Positions 1 through 11,362 of a DNA stretch of 64,000 bases are shown here, piece by piece (positions within the stretch are counted from its first letter, which is position 1; each line of letters begins with the position of its first letter). Origin of the DNA: Antitrichia curtipendula (Eukaryota; Streptophyta; Bryopsida; Hypnales; Leucodontaceae); contig OX579634.1 in NCBI GenBank assembly GCA_951230915.1, positions 11,992,725-12,056,724 on the forward strand. Direction: 5' to 3'. The notes below the pieces were generated by a model that was not told where the DNA came from, did no database searches, and saw only the letters and a list, made by a program, of their open reading frames with translations. The position numbers and the translations under genes are program-made.

Positions 1-104
1 GGTTCCTCTACTTACCTGCCTTATTTGGACTGCAGGTAGCTTTAGCGATGGCCGGTATTGTTGTTTCTGGAGCAATCATTTGGAGATATACTGTTCGACA
101 TTGA
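1..104 (+). CDS. 3' end of an unidentified membrane protein gene
   Basis: The window opens inside a reading frame (first full codon at base 3) that ends at TGA 102-104. The readable tail is about 33 residues, strongly hydrophobic, and ends in a basic-aromatic stretch (IIWRYTVRH), which fits a C-terminal transmembrane helix with a short positively charged end. A possible splice acceptor (CTGCAG) ends at base 35 and keeps the same frame, so either the whole segment is one exon or the last exon starts at 36. The family cannot be recognised from so little sequence. The 3' UTR probably runs a few hundred bases past the stop, because the sequence stays moderately GC-balanced to about 800 before becoming AT-rich. 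Confidence 0.5.
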   Translation, partial: FLYLPALFGLQVALAMAGIVVSGAIIWRYTVRH

Positions 105-2700
105 GGTTTAGTACATCTTGAGGTTGGAATGCTGCTTTGTTTCTATAGGAGCTGAGTGATTCAATCCCCTGCCTTTGATGTCAGCATTTTGCTCCACCGA
201 CGTTTGATTCAGGTGATGTGAGCTGTAAAAATTTTAGAGGTTGTCATATGTTAGAAGATTTACGAGTGTAGGAGTGGGTGTACAGCTGCCCCTTAAATGT
301 AGCCATGACTGGCTTCTTGTGCTAATTAAATGAAATTGTTGTTGAAAGTGATCGCTTGTGTCTGCATCAACTTTGATAGAACTAGTTTTCAGCACTACTA
401 GGTGAAATCTTCCTCAGCTGCAAGTGGTCTCTTTATTGTGTATGTAGCACTGGAGATATAAAATTTAAGGGGCAATTTCATTAATTTCCAACTTGAACGA
501 GGCTGAAGCCTGGTTTGTGTAGCGCTAAGATGTTGGTGCTGTAGGGATGTTGTCTGACCTTGTTACTGCGATTCGCAGATGTGTTGCCAAATTGGACATA
601 ATGTCATTTTTCTTTCTTCAAACTAACGTAGAAGCACCAGTTGTCAACCACGCCCAGTACCCAACTTCTAGGCCGGAGCTCAAGCTTGGAATGTGTTTTT
701 TTCCCGTCCTTTTGAAGGTTGCGACTAATAAGGTGATGACACATGTCCCAAAGTAGCGAGCAAGGAAGTAGTTCTTGAATGATTGAAATTGGAAGACTCT
801 AGACATTGGTTACTGGACGCGTGCACTTTTTGACTCCCAAAATTCACAGTATTTTCAATTTCGGGAATAAACTTCTGAAAATTTTTCTATCCCCATATTT
901 CCTATCTTCCTACATGGGAAATTTTTCCACCACCTCATACTCTTCACCATTTGTTCCAAAATTGCTTAAATGATCAACTATTGGTGCCTCTGCTTAATTG
1001 TATGTTGAAAATGCAATAATTAGGAAGGTAGACACTTTGATTTATAATCAATTAGAGTTCTCAAATCCAAAATTTTAGATGATTAATTGAGTCAATTTTT
1101 GATAATGTTTCAGTTGTCCTAATAACTTTTCATTCATCTAATGTAATACTCTTAGTGAGAGCCTTCTTCTTAATCAATTTGATGAAGTTGGGGTAGTATG
1201 TTTGAACAAATAAACAAAAATGTGCAAATTTTTTTTAAATGAATTCAAATATATAAAATTAATGCTAGAGGATTGAACTTTAAAAGTCATGTTTTATTAG
1301 TCATTGTTTCATATGCTTGTTATGTATAAAATGACTTCATTACATGGATAGGATGGTTGAAATTTTGAAGCTTCTTTTGTCTTTTGAGTTTTAACAAATT
1401 TGAAAAGGTATTAATAATCCAAATTTATTTTTTCAACAAAGTCTAAATTTGTTATTAATTTCTCGAGTATATTGTATGCATATTCTTGAAGAGTCATATG
1501 ATTTTTGTAAATTCAATATCGGAATAGAGCATATATAAGAACCATTTTGTACACCTAAACTAATGGATATAGTGTTTTCCTTACAAGTCACATCATCAAG
1601 CTTCTAAAATAGTGAGGTTATGATTGTCACAATCAAATTTTTTATTATGATTACTAAGTCACCTCATTGTAGTGATTTTGGGTTGAATGCTTGACTCAAT
1701 CCTAGTTGCTTCAAATTGCTCATTTCCCTTATTACTCATTGAATTTTTTTGGGAGTACTAAGAAAAAATTGAAGAAATATAAAGTAATTTTAAATTATGG
1801 TGTACAAAATTGAGTTTTAGACATGACTCTTTGAAATTAATTTTCTTACAAATTACAACTAATTTTTTCTTCAAACTTCCGTAGCACTGATAATGTGTTA
1901 TATGTTGTATGCTACAATTTCTATATATCTATTTTTGGACTTTGCTCATCCGTATCTTAGGCTAGGTTTTTTGTTTTTTGTTTTTGTTTTTTTTGTTATA
2001 TTGAGATCTTCAGAACCATGTATTTTTCGTTTGTATTCTTGGTACTATTGGAAAGCTCTCTACACAGACTTTGATTTGTGGCATTGGACCTTCAATGTGA
2101 AAGATATTGAATTTTGAAGTTTTTATAAGTTAAAAAATTAAAAAATTGCTTTTTACTTTTATTTTGGCTGTAGCAATATCACATAACACACTGAGTTAGA
2201 AGTACCTATTCTTGATAACTTAAGCATTTCAGCCTGTACAAGGAGGAAAATTTGTTGATAAATTAAGCTCAATATGTGCAAACATAAGGATGAGGAAGAA
2301 TGCAAAAAACATTGAAATTTTTTCTTTCCAAAAATAAATATTTTATTCAACATAGATGTGGACTTTTTGTTTGGGTTTGGTTTTGTAGACTCACCTATTG
2401 TGGTTAGCTTTGGCACTTCTTCTTCAATAAGGAGGGAAGAAAGACGATTGGAAAAGCAGACGTGCAAATAGAGAATCTTTTTATTTTTTTAATGAATAGT
2501 GCATTCAACTATTGTCTACAGTAGGTCAGCCTAAAAACCCATGATAGGGGGTTGTATGAAGTCGGTACTTCTACCTATTTGATGTTTATGGTATGGTTGT
2601 TAGAATGGAAAAGTTAGAATGGAAAAGTTTGAATGGAAAAGTTTCGAATCCTTAATCAGTTTTGTTCGTCACTGTAATCGGTGTGCCAAGATGCGACATT
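105..2700. other. 3' UTR and AT-rich intergenic spacer
   Basis: I see no coding exons here. Bases 105 to about 800 are mixed-composition sequence, probably the 3' UTR and flank of the gene at the left edge. From about 830 the DNA becomes AT-rich, with long T and A runs. The only recognisable structure is the dispersed repeat copy at about 1001-1695. Short open frames here (for example 1893-2117) are low-complexity and show no protein-like pattern. Confidence 0.6.
1001..1695 (+). repeat. Dispersed repeat, copy A
   Basis: This AT-rich segment aligns by eye, in the same orientation, with 10469-11358. Shared landmarks in order are TATGTTGAA..TGCAAT.ATTAGG, GATGAA.TTG.GGTAGTATG followed by TTTGAACAAATAA, TATAGGATGGTTGAAA, CAACAAAGTCTAAATTTG and ACTAAGT...TCATT.TAGTGATTTT. 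Divergence is substantial (many substitutions and small indels). It codes for nothing obvious and I cannot assign it to a transposon class. Copy B carries about 235 extra bases in the middle. Confidence 0.75.
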
Positions 2701-2737
2701 TCCTCACAATCTACTTTGACACGCACGTTTCGGAAAA

Positions 2738-2767
2738 TTGGGCCCTGCCATAAACCCTAAACCCTAG
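2738..2767 (+). promoter_or_regulatory. Site II-like motif plus double telo-box upstream of aspartate kinase
   Basis: TTGGGCCC (2738-2745) contains the site II core TGGGCC. It is followed by AAACCCTAAACCCTAG (2752-2767), two overlapping telo-box motifs (AAACCCTA). In plants this pair is known from promoters of housekeeping and growth-linked genes, where TCP-type and telo-box factors bind. It lies about 450 bases before the kinase ATG at 3218, which fits a core promoter or 5' UTR start followed by a long leader. The binding role is inferred from motif identity only. Confidence 0.5.
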
Positions 2768-3217
2768 AACTGATCGCTCTGTAAAGAATTTGAGAATGCA
2801 GACTCCAAGCCGAGATTGCAATCTATAGCAATCCTTCGCGTCACCTCGCACTCCCACTTAGATTTCTTCGTCTTTCTGGTTCATCACCTTCCCCACATTC
2901 GAGCGTTCCAATCGGTGGGTTTGATGTCACGCACTTGCAATGCTGGCTGAAGCTCGCATTCCCTGTTTTTTGTGATTTCTAAGCTTATTGAGCCGTGGAG
3001 ATCACCACGCTATGCTGTTACAAGAGCTTTCCTTTTTTTTCTCTTTTTTTATCAAATTATTCGCTGGAATCTTCATCTCATTTCTAATTGGTGTGGTTTT
3101 CTTGGAGAGTTTTGATTGAGACATTGATTGAGATTTTTCTAGTGGTGAGTTTAGGGTTTCCTCTTCCCTGCATTAGTTTCAAAATTCAGGTGCTCTTCTT
3201 GCAGGGGAGGGAGCTCG

Positions 3218-6200
3218 ATGTCGCTGCGGGCGGCAACTCCGCTGGCAGCAGGGGCGGGTGCCCTCTTGGGAGCTCCTGCTGCAGAAGCGAAGGCGCTTGC
3301 GTCTTCGACGAGTAGGGTTTCAGCGTCCGCGGATGCTCCGGTGGCTATCAAGGGGGTCTTCTTCATTCGCTTTCACCTACGGACTCTTGCACCTTCTAAT
3401 CCCATCGAGCCTTTTGAGGTATCCGACTCTCTAAGTATGCTTTGCTTTTGTTACTGTCGTTGCATTGTTCGGGAAGAGTACTGCTCTGGTAACTTCAGAA
3501 TTGCGCACCCCGTGTACATTCTCTCAATAGAACATACACTGAGCACTACTTCACCTCATTTTTTTCCCATGACCTTCTCGCTCTTGGTAATCATTTGCTC
3601 ATTGCCAAGAGCGACAATTTTGACATGCACTTGTCCACGAATGATTTGGAATCTCACTAGCTCAATGGAAATTAGCTGCCACGTGGATTGCGTTCAATCT
3701 GCGTTCTGGTGTTAATTTAGTGCCTCAACTGTAGCGGCTTTTGTTGTAGTTATTGTTGGAATCGCCCTCTCCGTCTTCATTGTCTTCGCTGCATTTACCT
3801 GGTGGAAGTGGATGTCCATTTGTTGAAAATTCTTCGCAGAAACCGCGAGGCGCGGCTTGGGCACTCCGTGCTTGTTCCGACGCCGGTGTCGCCGTAGTGA
3901 AGGAGCGAGAGAGGCGACCGTTGACGGAGCAGGTCCAGGATTTCACGACAGTCATGAAGTTTGGTGGGTCGTCAGTTGCATCCGCTCACAGAATGCGAGA
4001 AGTAGCACAATTGATTTTGAGCTTTCCGGAAGAGAGGCCGATCATTGTGTTGTCGGCTATGGGCAAGACGACCAATAACCTCCTCAAGGTGCGAGTCAAT
4101 AATAGTGGTAGTCACAGCTTGTTCACCGTGATGGTGAACAATGAACATTGAAGTGGTGGCGGCGTAGGGTTGGCTTGCTTTCGACGGAATATTCATAGCG
4201 GAACATTGATTGTTCACTCTCAACATCCACCTCCGGAGGTGGATGTTGGGAGTGAACAATCAATGTTCCGCTAAGATTATTCCTTTGTTCTCTTAACTTT
4301 CAATTACATCCGTCTATCTCGCCATTATCCATCCTCCATTGTTCATTCTCAACATTTGAACAAAAAGGGTGGCCATGGCTTGTTCAATATTCGTCACTTC
4401 TCATTGGTTCCTCAAAGCACTTTCCATTGTTCATTGTTCACCATCACGGTGAACAAGCTGTGGCTACCACTAATGTACTCAAGGTCTTGATAAATGGACG
4501 AGTAGAGGGAATTGTCATTTGGGTTTAGCGTTTAAACTTTTTTCAAACTTCGCATTGCTTCAATTGTCATTCTAGTCTACAAGGCATTGGATTGTTTAAT
4601 TGTCACTCAGTGTAACAGCGCCGTGTCTCAAAGAAACGCTGCCTTGATCTGGACATAATGGTGAACTACTTGATTGACAGGCAGGAGAGAAGGCCGTCAC
4701 ATGTGGTGTGAAGGAGTCCGGTAAAATTGAGGAGCTCAAGTTTGTCAAAGATCTACATAAGACGTACTACTCACTACTTCTTTGAAACATTTCAATTGGA
4801 CTAACGATATATAGTATCCAAGGAGCTTGAGATGGTTGAATTTGTTTCTTAGAGTTTTTGATGGAAAGCGTGGGTGCTTGGATGCCTGAATATCATGATT
4901 CTTACAAGGGGTGACAACAACTATTTCACGAATATTGAGTCGAAATGGTACTTATAATGGTGAGATTTGGCAGGACAGCACGTGAACTCAAGGTGGACGA
5001 ATCTTTGATCACAGGTTTGCACCTTTGCTTTGTAGTTTTTTTGTGAGGTGTAACTGTTCAATAATTTGAATGAATTGAAGAAGGGAAGTTGGCAGGGCAT
5101 AGCTGTCCCTTCAATCGAACGTGCTATAGATGTGTAGGCTCTTGGTGATGTTTCTAGACAGTTACAAATATGTTCATTCGTCTTCTTCATCTGGTGCAGA
5201 TCTTTTGGACCAGTTGGAGGAGCTACTCATGGGCATTGCTCTTATGAAGGAGCTGACGGTGCGTACCAAGGATTACTTGGTTTCCTTTGGGGAGCGTCTC
5301 TCCACCCGTGTTTTTGCAGCTTACTTGAACAATATCGGCTCGTATGCACGACAGGTTCGTGATTTTTATGCACACCTTGACACATTGTGGTTGAATGATA
5401 CAAATGAGATGTTCATTTAGTGTTAGCGTGCCATGAATAGCACGGTTCCTCTTCTGATTGTACACTAACCGCATACCAGCCGCACGGAGTGGTTGCGAGT
5501 TTTCTTGGACGCATTGAATGAAAGTTGGTTTCCTTGTGAACTCTATCTTGTGAATTGCTAGAATCTTTCTCATATGACCAAGTTTTACCCTTATGTGTGC
5601 GGTGGATTTGTAGTGAAAGGAAACCATTATGTTAATGAGCATTTGTATTTTCATCACAAATGCATTACTAATCAGAAGATTCACATGATTCTGGAATCAT
5701 TTCGCTTCATCAATAACTTTAGGTTTCCAAATTACTTAACACAGTCATGAACTTGCTTAGCCATTTGAAACTTAGGGTGTGCAGTCAATGGCATAATGTT
5801 TTTTTTCCTACTTATCTTCGGATTGCTTGTTTGGGCGGACCTTGCAGTACGATGCTTTCGATCTTGGAATCATCACAACTGATGAGTTCACAAATGCTGA
5901 AATTTTGGAGTCCACTTACCCTACTGTGAGAGAGAGACTCCTTAAAGATCTTGAAAGAGATGCAGATAGGGGGACTCCCATATGTGTTGTTACAGGTTTC
6001 CTTGGCAAGGTATGTTCAAATTATGTCCTTCTGTTTCTGTTCTACGCTCTTGCGGCCAAGTATTTTTACATGTTCAATTTCATGTTATTGTTTTGGCCTA
6101 ATGGCATGTTTAACATTTACTTTAATGACGCATCGCAGCGCTAATGACGTATTTTGTTGCAGGGTGTTGAAACCGGATGTGTGACCACCCTAGGACGAGG

Positions 6201-8868
6201 GGGTAGCGACTTAACTGCTACAGTCCTTGGTAAAGCGCTAGGTCTCGGAGAAATTCAGGTCGGTGTAGTGTGTGTGTTGGTGATTTCATCTGATTGATAC
6301 TCATCGTTGTTATCAAGAAAGATGCCGGTAGTTCTTCTCTCAAATGTGGTCAAAGCTACCCTGAGTGGCCATCTTATGCATTTTTTTTCCAGTGTTGAAG
6401 AGTTTACAGGTCTGTAGTCTCGATTACGGTGATATTCGTAGAACTATGAACGTGTACGTTCATGTTCTTAACGTTTAGGTGTAGGTAACTCACCTTCTTG
6501 ATTTTACCATGCTGCCATGATATTTAGTTGAATGTGAGTGTGGAGCATGAGTGAATCGTCCTAGCCTTGGGGTTGAAAAAAGATTATTAGCTTTTTGTTT
6601 TCCTTGGCGGCACTTTCTCTCAACCCTGTATGAAATTGACGTAAGTTTCATTGGATGTGTGCATAAGGGATGAATAACTTTTAAATCAAGAGAATTCGTT
6701 TGTGGGGCAGGTGTGGAAAGATGTTGACGGCGTCCTAACCTGCGATCCCCGAGTTTTTGCGAATGCGTTATCTGTTCCGTTCCTGACTTTCGATGAGGCA
6801 TCTGAGCTGGCCTATTTCGGTGCTCAGGTATGGTAGCTTCTTTCGGAAGGGTCCTTGTCAACTTTCGGGATTTGTTCTGTTTAGTGTTAGGAAAGATGTC
6901 TGCAAGTTATGTACTCCATTTTTGATGTGGCTCTCTGCCCAATCCTCGTACAACCTTGTCCAAGAGTCAATATTTATTATTAAATCCGTTGTGATTTCAA
7001 GCTTCAATAAAGCTGACACTGAGGTGTGGAATTTGTGGCTTTAGGTGTTACATCCTCAATCCATGAGGCCAGCTTGTGATGCAAACATACCTGTTCGTGT
7101 CAAGAATTCATACAACCCACAGGCACCTGGTACACTCATAACAGGGGAACGTGACATGAGCAAGGTATTGATATGATTGTTGTTGATCTTAGCGTTGTCT
7201 TCTTGAGAACACTTTGAAACTCTATCAGTGGCAAGTCTACTCTTATCAATTAAGAATTTGCTCTTAATTTGTAAATTGTTTGAGTTCAATTGAGTTGGTT
7301 ATTTTCTATATGGCTCCTCACACTAGTGCTACGTGTGTTTTCAGGCAGAGATGACGAGTATTGTTCTGAAAAAGGATGTAACAATGTTGGACATCCAAAG
7401 CACACGCATGCTTGGGCAAGTTGGGTTCCTGGCGAAGGTTTGGAAATCCAGGCTTCTCCTATTTGAACTTGGTCGGCATGTGTTTTTTCATTTTGGGCAA
7501 CTGGTAGGAACCTGGAGTTTTGAGCTGGGTTTTAGTGGATGAAAAATCTGAATATTTGTATGTTGACAATCTTTTTCAGGTGTTCACTACATTTGAGGAA
7601 TTGGGGATTTCAGTAGATGTGGTGGCCACAAGCGAGGTCAGCATATCATTGACGTTGGACCCTTCCAAACTCTGGGAGCGTGCCCTCATTGAGCAGGCAA
7701 GTTTTTCAAGCAGCTCTAATGCCTTTCTGTTAATTCGGAGGCACTTTTACTTCACCTTGTTTTGGGTTCCATCACCGGAGCAGTTAATAAGTCATCAGGG
7801 AATGTGATTCACGGTTGTGGAGATGACTTTTTAGTCTGTCCCTGGGTATGTATATCCATCTTGATTGCCTTATCAGGGTAGATACTTATTTGTGAGTCAG
7901 TTAGGAAAATCAACCTTCGCTTAAAAGTTGACGAATATGGAGTTCTTGTGGCAACAGCAGGAATTGGACAAGATGAAGTCCGAGTTGTCAAGGATTGCTA
8001 ATGTGCAGCTTTTGAAGAAAAAAGCTATTATCTCTCTCATTAGCAATGTGAAGCAGTCATCAGCTGTACTGGAGAAGGTGCTGCATACAAACCATTCTCC
8101 TACCAAATTTTTACTTGTATACAGGACTCAGCCACGTTGGATGAGGGCGTTGTTATGCTATCTGCTCAAACATTATGAATTTCTAATCGCCTTAGAACTA
8201 CCCCTTTAATCGTATAAATGACCACCTATGTACTGATTTGGTGCAGGTCTTTCGGGTTTTCAAGAAGAACAATATCAATGTACAAATGATCTCACAGGGT
8301 GCTTCGAAGGTATGCTTAATCATCTTGACCGCCCTCCGAAATTGCTGTGAGACACTAATGTCGAACTGCTATCTTATGATTAATGTCAGGCAGTCACTAC
8401 ACAAGTAATACAAACTTTCTCTTTTTATCCTTGTGCTTGATGCGGAACTGACAACGCAAGTAACATAATTGCTTTTGGATTAGATATATAAACCCGTTTC
8501 TTCTGGTATCCTTGTGCATCTATAAGATTTTGTCTCCCTTTTGGGGGAATACCGAAGGAACCTGAACTTTACATCTTATGTACTCTGTATAGGAGGTAGA
8601 TATTTATCGACTTTTTTGTCATTTAAAATTTTTTGAAACTCTTTCACAGGTCTAAGTGTGTGAAACTTATCCGTCGAACTGAGTGTCTGGCTTTGAATGA
8701 GGGCTATTGTTTTCTGTGTTGAATGTATGGTTCCTGGGTTCTGCATATGAACAGGTGAATATATCCATGGTGGTGGATGACGACGACGCTCCAAAGTGTG
8801 TGCAGGAGTTGCACAAAGTTTTCTGGCCAGATTCAAATGAGGCCAAGTCAGGAAATGGTCATTTGTAA
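3218..8868 (+). CDS. Aspartate kinase, monofunctional, plastid-targeted (14 exons, 575 aa)
   Basis: This enzyme phosphorylates L-aspartate, the first step to Lys, Thr, Met and Ile, in the plastid stroma. Exons: 3218-3418, 3840-4088, 4681-4763, 4974-5014, 5200-5354, 5848-6009, 6163-6258, 6711-6827, 7045-7164, 7345-7437, 7580-7696, 7961-8077, 8247-8309, 8755-8868 (TAA). All phases join without stops. Residues 1 to about 70 are Ala/Ser-rich and basic, like a transit peptide. The kinase core shows [10 protein letters not shown] (KFGGSS at 107-112), TTLGRGGSD (305-313) and [13 protein letters not shown] (330-342). Two ACT regulatory domains fill roughly 415-575 ([32 protein letters not shown]...VQMISQGAS), so feedback by Lys is expected. 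No homoserine dehydrogenase domain follows, which makes it the monofunctional class. Intron 2 contains a foldback element, and intron 11 starts with GC instead of GT. Confidence 0.96.
4101..4473. mobile_element. Nested foldback (MITE-like) element in aspartate kinase intron 2
   Basis: The outer arms, 4102-4146 and 4429-4473, are near-perfect inverted repeats of about 45 bp (start AGTGGTAG.CACAGC). In the centre, 4196-4273 is a 78-bp almost perfect palindrome with its axis at 4234/4235 and one mismatched pair. Several imperfect ATTGTTCA(C/T)TCTCAACAT motifs lie between. The element sits wholly within the intron, in a gene that otherwise splices normally. No clear target-site duplication is visible. 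It looks like a non-autonomous foldback or MITE insertion. Intron RNA from it could form a long hairpin, which is an inference. Confidence 0.75.
7697..7960 (+). other. GC-AG intron in aspartate kinase
   Basis: Exon 11 ends ...GAGCAG at 7696 and the intron begins GCAAGT. The acceptor GCAACAGCAG ends at 7960. The conserved protein reads straight across (...LWERALIEQ then ELDKMKSEL...), so the donor must be here. CAG|GCAAGT is the usual strong-consensus form of a GC donor for the major spliceosome. Confidence 0.85.
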
Positions 8869-9320
8869 CAAGATGACGTTGTGTTATTGTGCAAGGGGGA
8901 AAGTTGGCACCTGATGCGTTGACAATCATGTTCGGAGGCATTTTTTAAGATTTTGATAAATTGATAGTTGAACATTTTCCATGCTCGCTGTAGAATGAGC
9001 TTCTCGTATTTAGGGTTCAACAAGTTATCATTCCTTAGTAAGTTAGTGAATGCGAGTAGTCACCCTTGATGCGTGTGAAGTGCACCCTTTTTCCAATATG
9101 AAACAGCCGCATCCTTTATGCATCCTATTGACCGGGGGTGTTCATTATTTCCTCAATCAATTTTTCTTAGTATTCCACACTGCAGAAATGGGCGCAGAAA
9201 TGGGCGCAGAATTGGGTGCAAGGCATCAGTTCCAGCGGCAATTCAACGTTCATCTTGAACATTTTCATGTTGAAATAGAAGTATAATGTATTGCTGGGAA
9301 ATAATAATCATCTCTGGTTT
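8869..9320 (+). other. Aspartate kinase 3' UTR/flank with a 12-bp tandem repeat
   Basis: No exon is recognisable here. The sequence after the TAA is probably the kinase 3' UTR for the first few hundred bases. At 9182-9217 three copies of a 12-bp unit (GCAGAAATGGGC, twice exact and once with two changes) stand in tandem. The open frame across them (9050-9286) resembles no known protein. Confidence 0.5.
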
Positions 9321-9369
9321 CCTTGTTACCTAGTGGATATGTATTACATGCGGATTACGTGCGTGGTGA

Positions 9370-10187
9370 CGTCGCGGTCAGCGTCTCCTGTGATCCGGAC
9401 ATTGCATGAAAATTGGTATGCCCTTTTTTCATGGTCAATAGGATCTTGCTGCGTATAGGTGACACTCCGCTCGGGTGTAATCTAAATGAACCGGTTCTTG
9501 TTTTTCTTCCTTGTATTCATGGTACTTTGCTGTGATGATCCTCATCTTCTTTGACGCAAGTTCGGGTATTGACAACCCGCGTTTTGCGCAGGTAGATTTT
9601 TCTTTCGATGAAGTGAAGCGGCTTCAAGATCAGGGGCCTACTTCTGAAGATGTATCCACAATCTTAGAACTTGAGCAGCGTACATATGAGAATGGACAGC
9701 AGGTCTGATTTTTTCGTTTGACATTGTTCTTTCTGACTTGGACGTCCTGCCTCTTTGCAATTGAATAAATCCGATGCTGATTTGCGAAGCGGCTGCATTG
9801 GTAGTGGTTTCTTTTCTGCATGTCTGAACCATTGCTTTTTTTTGGTTTCTCTGTTTTGGTGTTCAGGAGAATGGGTATTGGCTGGACCGTCTCGTGCGCG
9901 CTTATCAGTCTCGAGCTTACAGCGGGGATCTCATCTCCTCCATGCAGGTGAATATGTCCTTCTTTTGTGTGTTTTCTCGTCTCAAAGTCGATGAAAGCAT
10001 GTTGCAAGATGTCCTCGTTTTCTGTGACATGTGACTAGTTCCCAGTATTGATTCTTACTGGATCAGTTCAGATAATGGTGTTCGGTTGTGCGCGAGTTGC
10101 TGAAAGTTGCATATGCAGGCTCAAGAACAATGGAGGGATGCAGTAAGGTCCAAGGCCACAGATGTCACCCTGAAAGAGTCCCTTTAG
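9370..10187 (+). pseudogene. Truncated M16 zinc-peptidase (PQQL-like) tail fragment
   Basis: Four exon-like blocks with splice-like borders match the C-terminal region of plant PQQL-type M16 (insulinase family) peptidases. They are about 9384-9415 (VRGDVAVSVSCDPDIA, then in-frame TGA, then KL), 9592-9702 (VDFSFDEVKRLQDQGPTSED...ELEQRTYENGQQ), 9867-9947 (ENGYWLDRLVRAYQSRAYSGD...) and 10119-10187 (AQEQWRDAVRSKATDVTLKESL, stop). The blocks join in phase 0, so the intron structure is inherited from a real gene. The N-terminal catalytic half (HxxEH) is absent. The reading frame ends exactly where TTTAGGG repeats begin, so the normal C-terminus is missing. I call it a dead gene fragment copied or moved here. 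The family is recognised from memory of the conserved pattern, not from a search. Confidence 0.8.
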
Positions 10188-10280
10188 GGTTTAGGTTTTA
10201 GGGTTTTAGGGTTTAGGGTTTAGGGTTTAGGGCATACCAATTTTAAAGACGCTGACCGTTTAAGGTTTAGGGTTTAAGTT
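10183..10280 (+). repeat. Interstitial telomeric repeat (TTTAGGG type)
   Basis: 10183-10232 is an array of about seven TTTAGGG units, two expanded to TTTTAGGG or shortened to TTTAGG. After about 25 unrelated bases, a second short degenerate group lies at 10257-10279. TTTAGGG is the usual plant telomere unit. The array directly abuts the broken end of the M16 fragment and is followed by AT-rich repeat DNA, so it is internal rather than a chromosome end. Confidence 0.9.
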
Positions 10281-10468
10281 TTGGAATGCAAAAATTTTGG
10301 AATACAATTGTTGTGGTATAATGTGAATTTTTTAGAATGCCACATTGCCTTTTGCAATGTATGTAAGCATGAATTCATAGGAAAAAGCTCCAAATGTATT
10401 TATTTTGACAAAATTGAGAGGTCTTAGTAGTACTCATGACTTGGAAGCTATAGTAAGTGTAGAGTACA

Positions 10469-11358
10469 ATATGTTGAACGTGCAATGATTAGGAAAACAA
10501 ACACTTTGATTTTTAACGAGTTATAGCTTTAAAATCCATATTTTGGATGATGACTAGAGTGCTTTAGTCTCGATAATGTTTTGTCTGAATAACTATTCAT
10601 TCATCAAGAGTAATACTTTTAAAACTAGTCTTTTTTATAACTAGGTTGATGAAATTGAGGTAGTATGTTTGAACAAATAAGAAAAAATGTGCAAAAAATT
10701 TGAAATTGAATTCAAGTATATAGAATTAATACATGAAGATTCAATCTTTATTCCTTAAAGGATGGGCTAGTGACCATAATAACCATTCAATTTGGGTACT
10801 GGGTGAATCATTTATTTAAAAAAATGTAGACTGAAGCATTTATTGGAAGTCAAACTACTATACAAGACTTCCCTTTTTCTCACAAAATTATGAGGATGAA
10901 TAGTTGTACTTCTATCTTATATAGAAGGATTTTCTATTATTCATCGAACAAAAAAATGTTGAGTTGTCCTTTAAATGTTAAAGTCATGTTATGTTGGTCA
11001 ATGTTTCAGATGCTTGTTATGGATAAAATGGCTACATTACTTCTATAGGATGGTTGAAAATTTGAATTTTTTTTTGTCTTTTGACAAATTTGAGAAGGTG
11101 CTGGTAATTCAATTTTTTTTTCCAACAAAGTCTAAATTTGTTATTAATTTTTCAGGAATTATTAGGCACCCTTAAATTCAATACTAGAAATGAGCATTAA
11201 TAAGAGCCATTTTATTCAACTAAAATAATTATTATGATATTTTTCTAAACGGTCACAACATCAATGTCTTGAAATAGCGAGCTCATTATTATCACAGTTA
11301 AAAGTTTTTTTTGTGCCTACTAAGTTGTCTCATTATAGTGATTTTTTGAATGCCTTAC
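10469..11358 (+). repeat. Dispersed repeat, copy B
   Basis: This is a direct-orientation relative of 1001-1695 (landmarks given there). Compared with copy A it contains about 235 additional bases at roughly 10745-10975, between CCTTAAAGGAT and TCCTTTAAATG. That is either an insertion here or a deletion in copy A. Its right end stops where the Copia 5' LTR starts (TGTTAAAA at 11363), which suggests that the retrotransposon inserted into this repeat after it was in place. Confidence 0.75.
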
Positions 11359-11362
11359 TTTA

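Noticed and set aside
9592..10187. M16 fragment as a functional small gene
   Set aside because: It lacks the catalytic half, contains an in-frame TGA in the first block and ends in telomere repeat without the normal C-terminus.
10183..10232. TTTAGGG array as a chromosome end
   Set aside because: It has only about seven units and is flanked on both sides by other sequence, so it is interstitial.
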